Shown: positions 34,793-45,911, counted from the first letter of the stretch. The stretch is DNA of 64,000 bases from Asparagopsis taxiformis (GCA_030407315.1 JALQPE010000430.1:1-64000); one strand, 5' to 3'. Notes: generated from the letters alone by a model not told the origin. Translations and numbers: made by a program.

Positions 34793-34830
34793 GTACGTGC
34801 GCGAATCTTGATCAAGATTCGCGCACGTAC
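34793..34830. repeat. 38-bp perfect palindrome (copy B)
   Basis: Identical to the palindrome at 12669-12706 and in the same position relative to the transposase gene, although neighbouring bases differ between the copies. Confidence 0.95.
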
Positions 34831-34849
34831 CTTCGTTCCATCCTCTACC

Positions 34850-35900
34850 CTCGAGGGTATGCATTGAGGGAAGCGTGGGTTTTGAGTCTGACTATTTCCG
34901 TTGATGCGATATTTTTCATTGGAAGCCTGTTGACTGATGGTGTGTATTGAGCGGAGGATGGAAGAGAGGTACGTGAAGTTTTGAAAGTATGCTGTGAGGG
35001 AAGGTTGGTTTTGAGTCTGACTGTTGTGGTTGATTCCGATGTTGTGTAGATGATGCAGGAATGTTGATGACGGAAGGTAAGTTTCATTGAGTGCCAAGAT
35101 GTGCTTTGCGAAGATATGGACTGCTGACTATGATTATTATTCATTGCAAGGTTTTTGGATCATGGTTTGTATTGTGTGTAGGATGGATGAGAGGTACATT
35201 TGCGAGTTCTCAGGGTATGTAGCGAGGGAAACGTTGGTTTTCAATCTGACTGTTGCGATTGATTCCGATGTTGCGTAGGTGATGGAGGAATAGTGATGAC
35301 GGAAGGTAAGTCACATTGGGCGCCCAGACCGGTTGTGCGAAGATGCGGAATGCTGACTACTTTTCTTGGCTACACGATTACGTGATTTATGGTTTTTATT
35401 GTGTGCAGGATGGAACGGGTAAGGTAAGTGTGCGAGTTTTGAAAGTAAGCAGCGAGGGAAGGTTGGTTTTGAGTCTGACTATTTCTGTTGATGCGATATT
35501 TTTCATTGGAAGCCTATTGAGTCATGGTGTGTATTGTGTGGAGCGAAGGTAAGTGTGCGAGTTTTGAAAGTATGCTGCGAGGGAAGGTTGGTTTTGAGTC
35601 TGACTGTTGTGGTTGATTCCGATGTTGTGTAGATGATGCAGGAATGTTGATGACAGAAGGTAAGTTTCACTGAGCACCAAGACTTGTTTTGCGAAGATAT
35701 GGACTGCTGACTTTGATTATTCATTGCAAGGTTTTTGGATCATGGTTTGTATTTTGTGTAGGATGGATGAGAGGTAAGTAAGGAAGTTTCTAGGATATCT
35801 GTCGTGGTAAGCGTTGCTTTTGAATCTGACTGTTGTGGTTGATTCTGATGTTGTGTATGTGATGCAGGAGTGGTGAAGCAGGAACGGCAGGACTGAAGGA
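34850..35900 (+). other. Tandem microexon-intron-like array (copy B)
   Basis: Exon-like segments are at 34957-34968 (12 nt, GATGGAAGAGAG), 35050-35076 (27 nt), 35182-35193 (12 nt, GATGGATGAGAG), 35279-35305 (27 nt), 35633-35659 (27 nt) and 35762-35773 (12 nt). A possible last exon starts at 35868 and reaches a stop at 35894-35896. Acceptors read GTGTAG, GCGTAG or ATGCAG; donors read GTAAGT, GTACAT or GTACGT; most intervals carry CTGAC. The segment near 35409 is degenerate (10 nt). Every clear exon starts and ends in phase 1, so skipping any of them keeps the frame. The first exon and promoter were not found. Confidence 0.5.
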
Positions 35901-36221
35901 GAGTGAAGAAGGGATCTAGGAAGATGGGGAATGAAGCTGTGAGGTGTTTCTGGTATGTGTATATTTTCGGGCATACGATAGAAGTGAGAGTGGGTTTCAA
36001 GTGGTGTAAGATTTTGCTGACCATGTTCGTGTTTGATGTCTTGATGATTTAATGGGCTGGGGTGGTGTCGAGGAAAGCGGGATGGAATTGGGAAGGAGCG
36101 GATTTTTGTAATCTGGTCGTGAGGGTTCTTGAAGTATGTGCGGATGGTGGTGCATGGCGTTCGGATGGTAGGGAGAACGGGATAGTGAGGGAGATGGGTG
36201 ATCGCGATATGCTGACAGGTA

Positions 36222-36376
36222 TTTTGTATTCTGGCTGGATACGTATTTCATATTCTGGCTGGATACATATTCCGTATTCTGACTGGATACATATTCCGTA
36301 TTCTGGCTGGATACGTATTTCCTATTCTAACCGGGTATTTATTTCCTATTCTGACCAGATATGTATTTCCCTATTC
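36222..36376. repeat. 24-bp tandem repeat (copy B)
   Basis: About six imperfect units alternate TATTCTGGCTGGATACGTAT-like and TATTCTAACCGGGTATTTAT-like forms. Copy A has fewer and differently mixed units. Confidence 0.7.
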
Positions 36377-36502
36377 TAGAGAGACGTATTGTATACGAGC
36401 AGTTTCGTAAATGAGAGAATAAAATACGGTCCGATATGGGCCCTGAATTTACTATCCGCTGTAATTTCTTCCCTCCCGGTTTTCGCTGATATATTGTATA
36501 CT

Positions 36503-36760
36503 GGATGTCGGGTCCTAGTATTCCGCCAAACGTACTAGAGAAAGTGGATGTCGGGTCCTAGTATTCCGCCAAACGTACTAGAGAAAGTGGATTTCGGGTC
36601 CTAGTATTCCGCCAACCGTACTAGAGAAAGTGGATGTCGGGTCCTAGTATTCCGCCATATGTACTAGAGAAAGTGGATGTCGGGCCCTAGTATTCCGCCA
36701 TATGTACTAGAGAAAGTGGATGTCGGGCCCTAGTATTCCGCCATATGTACTAGAGAAAGT
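36503..36760. repeat. 43-bp minisatellite, 6 units (copy B)
   Basis: Six units start at 36510, 36553, 36596, 36639, 36682 and 36725. The first three carry AACG or AACCG-type variants that are rare in copy A, while the last units match the A consensus. Confidence 0.95.
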
Positions 36761-36892
36761 GGACGTCCGCGTCCAAAAATTTTTATTTTTTTTTGGACGC
36801 GGACGTTCATTTGTTCTAGTAAATCTCGGGGCCGACTAGGACCCGTACTAGAGAGACTGGACGTCCGCGTCCACTTCCGAAAACACAGACGT
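36761..36892 (+). repeat. Right terminus of element, copy B
   Basis: It has the same hairpin-rich end as copy A, closing with TTCCGAAAACACAGACGT. The next base begins retrotransposon coding sequence. Confidence 0.8.
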
Positions 36893-39775
36893 CTGCTTCA
36901 GCAGCAACGGGAAGAGAAACGATCTCAATCCAATTGGCTATTGGTCGCGGACCTTGACTCTAAACCTGAAAGAGGTTACTCCCCTACGGAGCGTGAATGT
37001 CTAGCCGTCGTATGGGCTGTCACTATCCTACGTCCATACTTGGAGCAAACAAAGTTTGTAGTCCGGACGGACCATAACGCGCTGCGTTGGCTCATGAACA
37101 TCAACGACCCTTCAGGGAGACTATGCCGCTGGCGCCTCCGACTTGCGTAATTTGACTATCAAATAGTCTACCGACCCGGTAGGGTTCACCAACTACCAGA
37201 CGCCTTATCGCGTGTAGAGACTACCGGCGAGACGCCCGTCACTATTGACGATGAAATACCAACTCTGTTGGCCACGCACGCACCGCAAGGTGAAACATCC
37301 TTGGATGATGACACTGATGTTTGGTTCTACGACCTTTCTCTAGCAAGAGACCACGCCATGGAGGCACCTAATCGCAACGGTACACCCGTCTTAACAACTC
37401 ATCCGCAAACGGAAAACTACTGCCCGATAACTCTCCAAGAGTGGCTCGAAGAGCAACGAACAGACGACTTCTGTCAACAGGCCCTGGCCTCTCAGAAATC
37501 TGACTCTCTCTTCTTCGAAGATGAAGACGGTGTCCTTTGTAGGAAGTCCAGATTGGATGGGTCATCCCAAATCGTAGTACCTAAAGCCTTGCGGCTACGT
37601 CTATTGACGATGTGCCACCACGGCATATTGGCAGGACATCCTGGTCAGAACCGCATGTACGACACGATGCGCCTATCTTACTACTGGCCTGCAATGGCTG
37701 CGGACATAACCGGAACGGTTGAACGCTGTTCAGCGTGCGCGAGAAACTGATTACGGTTGCGCAAACATGCGAGTACCCTCCAGCTGTTCCCAGCTACCAC
37801 ACCATTGGATGACGTTGCAATTGACCTCCTCGGTCCTCTACCTCGTACCAAGAAAGGTAACGTGCACCTACTGGTGATTTCATGTCGCTTCTCCAAGCTC
37901 ACCCAAGTGGTGCCCCTGCGAAGCATTACGGCTTACCATGTGGCAGTAGCCTTTTGTACACATTGGGTGTTTAAGTATGGTCCTCCACGGACATTACTAT
38001 CCGATAACGGTCCGCAATTTGCGTCGAAGTTCTTCCAGGCTGTCTGCCTCCAGTTAGGAACGAAGAACGTCTTCACGACGGCTTACCATCCCCAGACAAA
38101 TGGGCAAGTCGAACGGTATAACCGTACTCTATTGAGCATGCTACGTAATTACGTCAATGATAACCAGGACGACTGGGATGTCTACGCATCAGCGTTAACC
38201 TATGCGTACAACACACACGTGCATCGCACAACGGGAACTACACCCTTCGACCTCATACTAAGCCGACCTCCACCGCCATATGCGACACACCATTCGGTGA
38301 AAAGGAGGGCAACGCCAGACGCGTTCACGAAGCAAGACTTCTTACGCCGTATTACGGATACCATTGATATGGCAGGTAAACGCCTTCACAGCGCGCAAGC
38401 ACGCTACAAGCGTAACTTCGACCGGTCAATCCGGAAGTCTAAACGACTCATCACTACCGATGATTACGTTTATCTGGATAATCCAGAAGTCCGTGAACGG
38501 AACAAGCTAACTCCAATAGCTCAAGGTCCCTATAGGGTTATCCGTGCCGGACGGCGAACGGTTTATATCGACCGCGACGGTATCACCGAAAAGGTTTAAC
38601 CTCGATAGAGTTGCACTCGCTCCGCGACCAACCGAGGAACCAACCTTGCCACCTAGGCCACAGTCCGTTAACGCACAAGCGTCACCATCAGGTGCAGACG
38701 CCCTCGCGCCAAATACACAATCACTCCAACCGACGGGCGACGGCCAACAGAACGCACAAAGCGAATCACTTCCGCCAACTCCTAATCAGGAATACCCCTT
38801 CAGGGATCAACCATCGTCCCCACGACAACCTACAATTAGGATAACACCTAGAAGTAGTGGTTTGGGACAAACCACCCTTCAGGAGGGGGCCCCCGACGCT
38901 GTGCGCGTAAGCAAAAATTTTGCAACTCCCTCTCGAGATCAACCTTGTAGTCTTTCACCCTTCGGTAACTCACCCACAATTGGGAACGACGCACACGACC
39001 CAAGTCGTTCACCCACACAGCCGGTAACTACCAACCGCAATCGCACACAATTGCGAAGAAGTCACCAAAGACGCCACGACAACTCTGCCAATGCAGACCA
39101 AGACCAATACGTCAACCCTGACAGGGCTCTCCCGTCGCACAAGCGAGCAACTCGCCAAAGTATGGCAGGCACCGACGCCACAGACTCAGCCCCAAGGCAT
39201 TTGACCAACGCAAACGCGACCAGGCGACGCTCAATCAAAGCACGCGTACAAACGCCGACTTCCCCTCAACGGGACGCGAACCCTCCATCGGGAGCCGAAC
39301 TTCGCATAGCGAACCAAGCAAGTCAAGCACCCACCCATTTGGCAAAACCCAAACCGGGTCGACACACTCGCTCAAGTGCGAAGAAGAAGATAGCCACGGC
39401 AAACCCCGTAAGGTCTTTGGAAGCCACCCCCAATGGGGAACAAGAGAAAGCGCCACAGGGCACGCAGCCGAACTCGGAACGAGTAGCTCTCCCTGAAGGG
39501 ACGAAAGAAACCCCAGAGGGAAGTAGCGACGCCGAACGCGCAACCTCAGAGGAGGAATATCCCATCGATGATCTCATCGATTACGTCACTGACGACGATG
39601 GGGAACAATGGTTCCTGGTGAAATGGTATGGCTACCGAAAGCCGACATGGACGCAACGCGCGAACGTCCCCCCTGAATGGGCATCAAGGTACTTCCGTCG
39701 AAGACAACACCGCGAAGGTGACAGGCAACCACGCCGAGCGCGCACGCGCAAACCCAAGAGAGGGAAGAAGTAGAG
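36893..39775 (+). pseudogene. Ty3/gypsy chromovirus pol, 3' half, degenerate
   Basis: RNase H comes first (PIGYWSR, then [10 protein letters not shown] after a frame change near 36955; DHNALRW). An in-frame stop follows at 37148-37150. Integrase comes next: an HHCC zinc region (HHGILAGHPGQ...CSAC, about 37615-37745), a second stop at 37748-37750, and the DDE core with Asp at 37823, Asp at 38003 and Glu at 38111, the last pair spaced 35 residues apart as expected. Near 38590 the frame changes again into a long Pro/Ser/Thr-rich tail ending in a chromodomain (about 39560-39720; QWFLVKWYGY and PEWAS). Chromodomains direct integrase to marked chromatin. The 5' part (gag, protease, most of the reverse transcriptase) is replaced by element copy B at 36892. 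The stops and frame changes make it non-functional as read. Confidence 0.9.
39756..39775 (+). other. Polypurine tract of Ty3 element
   Basis: An almost pure purine run (AAGAGAGGGAAGAAG plus TAGAG) directly precedes the LTR, as expected for priming of plus-strand DNA. Confidence 0.75.
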
Positions 39776-40434
39776 TGTAGTATACGTGGCGAGTCCGAAA
39801 TCGCAAATATTTACGTTTTCCGCGGAATTCGAATTTCGGCGGATACGACCGGCGACAGCAATGCACGAACATTGCTGGCGCATGTGCGCGCGCAACCGGC
39901 ACACGTGTGCAACGAACGTATTGGCAACGGCCAACGGACCAACGGGTCCCTACGTGTGACCCACAAGGTCCTTTCCCATTCGGGGACGTTACGAGCAGTG
40001 TTTACACTGTAAAGCGATGCCATCGTGGCCATATAGGTATTGGCATCGTGCCGGGAGGGAAAGGGGACAAGACAACGATCGAGCAACGGCTCTAGTCTAC
40101 GACTGACTTCTACGTTTTACGTTTACGTTTTGCCTAGCGAGGCTTCGTCTCCGTCGAGCTGCGTACTCCCTACCCATCGCCGCACGTAAGGCTGATTGCG
40201 TGTAGTGCCTCCGGGCTTGGTTGAGAGCGCCTCCGGTGACGTACCACCTCGTTCGCTAACGTAATCCTCGCGTGGATTGTTGCGTCGTGACGCTCGTGTC
40301 TACTCGCTAACCACTCTACCTTCTACCGTTCTAACAATACAGTCAAACACCAGCGGGTGGACTGCTCGTTTCGTTTCGTAAGGACAGCGTGTCCGTAGCT
40401 CGTACCAGCTATCTAGAACTAACGTCGTTCCACA
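39776..40434 (+). mobile_element. LTR of Ty3 element (3' LTR, forward)
   Basis: It starts TGTAGTATACG directly after the polypurine tract and ends CGTTCCACA, giving the usual TG...CA limits over 659 bp. An inverted copy lies at 45912-46577. Confidence 0.85.
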
Positions 40435-40746
40435 TAGAGTAACCCCACAGGGATAAGAACCTAACAAGGTACCCACTGGGTGGAGCTACCAAACCTCGGA
40501 GGGTCAAGCCAAAAAGGGCGCACTTTATCACCGCCAACCGGAGCCACTGTGGAAATTTAGATTTCAGGAAATGAAAAAAATTGACCAAAAAAAGGGTTTC
40601 AACAAACAAATCCGCACGTCAGCGTGATGATGCATCTTTAATGTACCTCAGAGGTGCCTCAGGACTACCTGATGAACAATGGCGCAACGCAAAAGCGTGT
40701 TCAAACTACCGTTAGAGGTTATTCTCCCAAAGGCAATTGCCAGTCC
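40435..40746. other. Spacer after forward LTR
   Basis: I see no gene or further LTR match in this stretch. It contains an A-rich patch (about 40567-40610) near the 3' end of the opposing long reading frame. Confidence 0.4.
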
Positions 40747-43700
40747 TTAGCGACGATAATGGCTAGAAGGCCGAGGCCGATGAGAGGCAGACGGTGCCGT
40801 AGGGGCAGGAGCGCGTACATTCGTCGAAGGACGAGGATGGCGGGGTGCAACCCTTGCGAAGGTAGGATTACGACGCAAACCGCGTTGCGGAACTGCACTA
40901 GAACCCCGACGACGGGCAGGCACAGGGCCATGCGAAGACGCAACCGCAGAGGCGGATAACCCAACTGCTGGGATGGACGCGGGAGGCGGAGAAACATCTG
41001 GCGACTCAGGCGACCCTAACCGGGCATCAAGACGCGCAAGTAAAGGATTGCTAGCATCCGCAGCACCTACGGGGGAATGAAGACGAGTACGCACGTTGCG
41101 TTCGGGAAGACCCTCATCGGGAGACCTAGCGTGACGACGCGAGTAACCAGGCTGAACTGCCTCCTCGCCACCCTCTTCGGGAATAACTGCTTGCTGCAGT
41201 AGACGCCGGGCGTCCTCCAACTCACCTTCTAATTCCCCAATCCGGGTTCGCAATTCTGCTGCCTCCAGGCGTGCGGCCTCAACCTCCCTATCCGCTGTGC
41301 GGCGACGCTCTCGGGCGATGTTACGCTGTTCGCGTCCTTGCTTATAGCGAGCAGCTAACGTGATGCACGACAATGCGAGTCCATCCAACGCGGATCTTAC
41401 GATGTAACGCCCATTGGCAGAGGCAAAAATGGAAGCCACCGTACCATCCCCGAGATCATCGGCCAACCGCCGCACATGCGGAATCGACAGCAACTCGCGA
41501 CTCGACAATTCCCCACGTAGGATATCAACAGCAGGAGGTTGACGCGTGACTACATCATCACCGTTCACGGATGGCTCAGAGCCTTGGTCGGAGGTTAGAA
41601 GCGCCTCCATGGCGGGACCCACTTGGGATGAAGGGGCAGCTGTAGGCTGAGGGGTTGGCGCGGTAGGCGCGACGGTTATCGGGACCTGACTTTCGTACAA
41701 GTCATCAGCACCACTGGGTGGTAAGGAAGCAACGGGAGCGAAGCTCCGTCCTGCGAAAGGCGAACGCCCAGCTGGGCCTCCCGCCTCGGCGGCCGTCCAC
41801 CACGGACGCGGCACAAATGCCTCGCCAACAGGCTGATATTTGTAAGAATCGGGATGACCGTCGGAATACCTGTCAGGCTCCACGCCGTAGTACCCATCTT
41901 CGGTGAACTCACCATCTCTGCGATAAGACGGCAGCTCTGCGACTGTACCATCTCGATGGTTTAACACGTTAATACGTAACGCCCTCACCGGCAAGTCAAC
42001 AGTCCTGTAGATAACCACCTTCTCCGGTGCCACTCCCGTGATGTTGGTACTGACCAATTCCTGCGGATAATCATCACCCCCAAGGGCCACCTTCAGCAAC
42101 CGACGCACTACCGAACCAGGTAACTCCCGACTATAGGGGACCACGTCCGACACCGGAAACTTCGGGATATCGTACCAAGTACTGCTCACCCTATTGAGGA
42201 GTTCCTCCGCCATCACCGGCACAAAGCCCCGCGTCTCGGCGGTACGAGCCAACTCGATCCCTATAAGGATATCCCTCTCCAACTCGAGGTACGATCGGAA
42301 CCTGTCCATTCGACATTCGGGCGCGTCGCGAAGAGCGGAATTGTGGAAATACACCAGCGACGGAGGGTCGGCAACGGGCAAACACATCGGTGGAGATGAC
42401 TTGCCTTCCCAAGTGGGATCATCCCATAGCGGGTCCAAAGCTTCCCTAGCTACCTTCATGGGTCTAGTGGCCGGCTCAGCAGAGCTACCATGACGGTGCG
42501 CGAACACGCGATAATCATTCGCCGTCACCTGACGCCCCATCCTTCGGGAAGTAACCCTAGCGTGCAAACGCATATGATGCTCATAGCTACCCGTATCGGG
42601 ACGTGGAGGGTACGCAAACCAGCGTGACCGAACCATCGGTAGATCCGCTACGGAGCCTTGGTATGATCCCTCTTGGAACAAGCGACGATTCATACGTTCA
42701 ACGTAAAGCGCATCTCCGGGATGGAGCAGGAAAGTCCTGTCGCTACATAGCGTATGGGGGACACGGAAGTGACGCATAGGGCGACTCGAGGGGAGACGGG
42801 CATACGCCGACCAACATTCGTTTTGAACCTGATGGTTTTGACCCCGGAGGGAGCTCATGAGAAGCATATCGCGACGTAACTCGCTTCTCGGGCGATCCGT
42901 AAAGTCCCTACGAGGGAGTCGCGCAAACGGGTAGTGTTCCCAAGGAGCGGCGAGCTCACGCCTGAAAGGCAAGGCTTGCGAGTCGAATACCACCAGTTCA
43001 TCAGCATTGGCTGGGTAGAATTCTCCCATGGAGCGCCAATTGGCAGTCGGCTTAGGTGCCCGAGGGGGAGTGTCGTGTGACGGAACAGCTGGTGCTGGGG
43101 CAGACGCAACCGCGTAAGGGTCAACTAGGGCGGTGCCCGACGATCTTACGCCTACAGAGGCATCGGCGGCAGCCGCACCAGACCCACTTCGGGTAACTCT
43201 GCCAGTAGAGGCATATGGGTCTATGACCTTCTCGACAGGTTGAGCATTAGCCTTTTCGGCTGCTGCCTTCTCGGCTTCTGCTCGAGCAGCCTCGCGGCGC
43301 AATTCTTCTTCTCTACGCTTTCCAGCGTCCGCCAGTATCTGCTGGTTGCGGCGACCATAGTCCTCATAGGGATTCGCTGAAGCGTCACGACCAGAAGAGG
43401 TACGAGCCGCAGGGGCGGAAGGACGAGAAGTAATCGGACGCGAACTTGGCGAAGGCCTGACGTTCGGTTGCCTTGTTGGCCTGGGCGTAGCGCCTCCCTC
43501 GGCGACGACTTCTATCACCTCCTCGGTGTCGGCCGGCATAGCTCCCTTTGGGGACGGGCCGGCGGCCTTCGATGACTCACCTTCGTGTGACGGCGGATTA
43601 ACCAATGACGGTTTGACACTAGCCACTGGGGTGGAAGGCTTCGGGGAAGCAGGCGATTCAGCCGGAACAGAGTCGCGCTCTTGTGCGCTTGCCCTGGTAG

Positions 43701-44124
43701 GGGGGACCGTCTCTTCGGAACGTGCTTGTGTATTCACAACCTTGCCAGCTGGCGACGCTGGATCAGCGGTGCCTTTGGCGGCAGTCGAACGCGTTCGCGT
43801 TCGCGTTTGCGATTGAGCCGCGGTGGCTGACGGCACGCGTGGCGCTGAAGTCGACGAAGACTTAGCCGGTGTAGGCGGAACCCCGGTGCGGGAGGAGGAA
43901 GCCTGGTGGCGAGTCGTGGGACGGCGAACGCTGGAGCGTGTGGTAGGACGGTTGGGCGAACCCATATTGTCTCCTTCCTCTTCAGAGGATTCGAATTGAA
44001 TCGGAGCACGAGGGGTCATCCTAAAAGCCAGTAGAGGCGATGACGGACGTTGATAAAAACCCTGAAGCGGGACGAACAAGTGGCCTATTGGCTTAAGTCT
44101 CCGGGAGGGAGCTGCGCTATTCAA
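40747..44124 (-). CDS. Unrecognised 1125-residue retroelement-associated protein
   Basis: A single open frame without stops, which argues for recent function. Residues 1-370 are low-complexity (Ser, Pro, Thr, Ala, Arg) with a short Ala/Glu helix near 270-300. A region of about 380-800 is rich in aromatic residues and arginine and looks folded (for example FVPRPWW and several SYRR/SYEHH-type stretches). A coiled coil spans about 920-980 (RERRRTADREVEAARLEAAELR). A basic Pro/Arg/Ser tail ends it. No protease, reverse transcriptase or integrase motif is seen. It lies on the minus strand downstream of a minus-oriented LTR and a gag-like frame, so it may be a Gag-like or extra protein of a non-autonomous LTR element. 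It could also be a captured gene. Only the frame itself is certain. Confidence 0.6.
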   Translation of the reverse strand: MNSAAPSRRLKPIGHLFVPLQGFYQRPSSPLLAFRMTPRAPIQFESSEEEGDNMGSPNRPTTRSSVRRPTTRHQASSSRTGVPPTPAKSSSTSAPRVPSATAAQSQTRTRTRSTAAKGTADPASPAGKVVNTQARSEETVPPTRASAQERDSVPAESPASPKPSTPVASVKPSLVNPPSHEGESSKAAGPSPKGAMPADTEEVIEVVAEGGATPRPTRQPNVRPSPSSRPITSRPSAPAARTSSGRDASANPYEDYGRRNQQILADAGKRREEELRREAARAEAEKAAAEKANAQPVEKVIDPYASTGRVTRSGSGAAAADASVGVRSSGTALVDPYAVASAPAPAVPSHDTPPRAPKPTANWRSMGEFYPANADELVVFDSQALPFRRELAAPWEHYPFARLPRRDFTDRPRSELRRDMLLMSSLRGQNHQVQNECWSAYARLPSSRPMRHFRVPHTLCSDRTFLLHPGDALYVERMNRRLFQEGSYQGSVADLPMVRSRWFAYPPRPDTGSYEHHMRLHARVTSRRMGRQVTANDYRVFAHRHGSSAEPATRPMKVAREALDPLWDDPTWEGKSSPPMCLPVADPPSLVYFHNSALRDAPECRMDRFRSYLELERDILIGIELARTAETRGFVPVMAEELLNRVSSTWYDIPKFPVSDVVPYSRELPGSVVRRLLKVALGGDDYPQELVSTNITGVAPEKVVIYRTVDLPVRALRINVLNHRDGTVAELPSYRRDGEFTEDGYYGVEPDRYSDGHPDSYKYQPVGEAFVPRPWWTAAEAGGPAGRSPFAGRSFAPVASLPPSGADDLYESQVPITVAPTAPTPQPTAAPSSQVGPAMEALLTSDQGSEPSVNGDDVVTRQPPAVDILRGELSSRELLSIPHVRRLADDLGDGTVASIFASANGRYIVRSALDGLALSCITLAARYKQGREQRNIARERRRTADREVEAARLEAAELRTRIGELEGELEDARRLLQQAVIPEEGGEEAVQPGYSRRHARSPDEGLPERNVRTRLHSPVGAADASNPLLARLDARLGSPESPDVSPPPASIPAVGLSASAVASSHGPVPARRRGSSAVPQRGLRRNPTFARVAPRHPRPSTNVRAPAPTAPSASHRPRPSSHYRR

Positions 44125-44320
44125 CCCAGGAAGGGGGATCGCGAGGCAATGGGCCGAAACGGCGAATGCAAGCCTCGAATTGGCACCGCTCGTGCGATCA
44201 CGCGGCTAATTATTTAGCAGATGGACGCAAAAACCCTTTGAGGGATAATGGAAAGGACGCGAATGCGTGGACGCAGTTGGACACCGAAGGGGTGAATACG
44301 CTGTGTTGCGTTAGGACGAT

Positions 44321-44365
44321 GATGAACCTGAAACAGGTATTGCCAATACCTGTTTCAGGTTCATC
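44321..44365. repeat. Near-perfect 45-bp palindrome
   Basis: Two exact 22-base arms (GATGAACCTGAAACAGGTAT plus TG, and its reverse complement) are separated by one base. It lies about 200 bp upstream of the 1125-residue frame, in its probable leader. Confidence 0.95.
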
Positions 44366-44519
44366 GGAATCAGTGATTCCAATAGGAAACGGTCGGGCGG
44401 AACTCGGGAAGAGTCGGATGGACAACACATTTAGTGTGCACGCGCCGCGCGCGGGAAAATTTTGAATTGCACAATGCAACGGCCACAGCCAAAAATTGTA
44501 ATTTTATTTGATCAAATTT

Positions 44520-45235
44520 TGTCGGGACGACAAATCTCTCAGGAGGGGGCCGTGTCGTACCGCCTGGCGGTCCTCGCTGATCGAGCCGTGTCGCTTTCCT
44601 ATTGGGTACCCACTTACGGGATGTGCCAATCAGAAGGCACAAGCCAACTGGCGTGTTTCCTATACTTAGGACCAGCTAAGGCTGACAAATAACCCCACCC
44701 GGGCCTATCGGCCCCGGCCAAGACCCCACAAGGGGCAAATTTTAACTTAGGCTGATCAGCCATACATTACAATGTAAGCCTATTGGCAATGACCTCGCGG
44801 GTAGGCGAGCGCCAGTAATTGGGTTCTGATTGGTCACTAACTGGATATTTATTCCTAACCACTAACCCTAGCTTACAGTAGACTTAGTATAAAACTGCCA
44901 CTGGACTAGCCAGTAGGCACGGTTTCTAGAGAAACGTAAACTCAAGTGGAATTACGACCCACGGGAACAGTGTTCGCATACCTATTGTTCAACCCCTCTC
45001 CGGGAAAACCTTAGGGTTAGCCAACAGCTCGACGGATTACGTCATCTTGCTCCATTAATACGCACCTCGCGTGAGCGCTATAATCGCACAACCCCCTCCG
45101 GGTAGCGATACCTTCTCTCTTACGAGATTACCCGCCGGGTACCTATAAGGTTCATCTGCTCTACCGCTTCCTCTACCGAGGCTCGGGACACCTGTCGGGT
45201 GGTTTGCCGCTCTAGCGGATTTTCTACCTGCTACA
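44520..45235 (+). mobile_element. Possible solo LTR of another family
   Basis: The segment begins TGTCGGGACGACAAATC and ends TGCTACA, with a TATA-like TAGTATAAAACTG inside. It shares short blocks (a CGTACCGCC segment, and GGCCCC...CCCCACAAGG) with the sequence after 47950. No target-site duplication was found, so the limits are uncertain. It contains no gene. Confidence 0.3.
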
Positions 45236-45300
45236 GTCGGACCGGGTGTTGGTGGGTATCCTCCCGGGACGGCCGGGGAGGATTGCGAGTTATAGGCGCG

Positions 45301-45861
45301 CTAGCCTTGTTCGTAACTCGGGTCGCTTCCGCTCGGCGGAGCGGAACGTCCAGCGACGATTTCGTTAAACACTACGACAAACGAGTCGAGTCTTCCCTCC
45401 ACGGCGGAGAGGCGGTTTCGTAAGCTTTCGTTTTCCCGTTCGAGGGTCGCTGAGCGTTCACGTAACGCAAGAGAATCGCGCTCCGAGACTCCGAGTCTCT
45501 GCCTTACGGCTTCGTCGACGGCCGCGTCGCTCGCCCTCTCGATGTGACCTCGAAGGTCTTCGTACACTACACGTAGTGCCGTGGGAGTCACGTTCCCTTG
45601 CTCGAGCTGACCGCGCGTTGCGGGGTCCATACTCAAGGACTCAAACGGGCTTACCGTACGTGGTAGCTGGCCGATCGCCTCGATATCCGGCGGGATAGAT
45701 CGATCGGTCGCGAAGATCGCTTCTGCTGACAAGGCCACGTCGGCTTCGGCGTCCGCTGACGTTGGCAACGGTTGCCTGGGCGACGCGCTGGGATTCGACA
45801 CAGCGTAATTCATAGACCGTCGTCTGTAGCTCGTAGCTTTCGTTAACGTAAAAGAGCTCAA
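45301..45861 (-). CDS. Gag-like coiled-coil frame of minus-strand retroelement
   Basis: A 186-residue frame begins 50 bp inside the inverted LTR. It is acidic in its first half and has a coiled coil with heptads near 130-165 (ERSATLERENESLRNRLSAVEGRL). Its position right after the LTR and the coiled coil suit the start of a gag gene, but there is no zinc knuckle, and it is short for a complete Gag. It may be an N-terminal remnant. Confidence 0.45.
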   Translation of the reverse strand: MSSFTLTKATSYRRRSMNYAVSNPSASPRQPLPTSADAEADVALSAEAIFATDRSIPPDIEAIGQLPRTVSPFESLSMDPATRGQLEQGNVTPTALRVVYEDLRGHIERASDAAVDEAVRQRLGVSERDSLALRERSATLERENESLRNRLSAVEGRLDSFVVVFNEIVAGRSAPPSGSDPSYEQG

Positions 45862-45911
45862 CCTCGTTGGTTGTCGTTATGCTCGTAGCAACTTCTAGGT
45901 CGAGAGACCAG

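Larger units (their letters stand above)
22971..36892 (+). mobile_element. Large mobile element, copy B (better preserved)
   Basis: This is a direct repeat of copy A. It contains an open methyltransferase-SET gene, a coiled-coil gene with one frameshift, an open transposase gene, the microexon-like array and the minisatellite. Its right end at 36892 lies inside a Ty3 pol gene. On the left the similarity to A begins 200 bp upstream of the ParB-like start codon. No target-site duplication is visible between the two flanks, so the left boundary given here is only the limit of similarity. Confidence 0.85.

Noticed and set aside
3..36892. Helitron-type rolling-circle element
   Set aside because: No Rep or helicase gene, no TC start or CTRR end; the transposase has Plavaka/CACTA-like motifs.
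40747..44124. Treating the 1125-residue frame as a Ty3 Gag-Pol
   Set aside because: No protease, reverse transcriptase, RNase H or integrase motif is visible in it.
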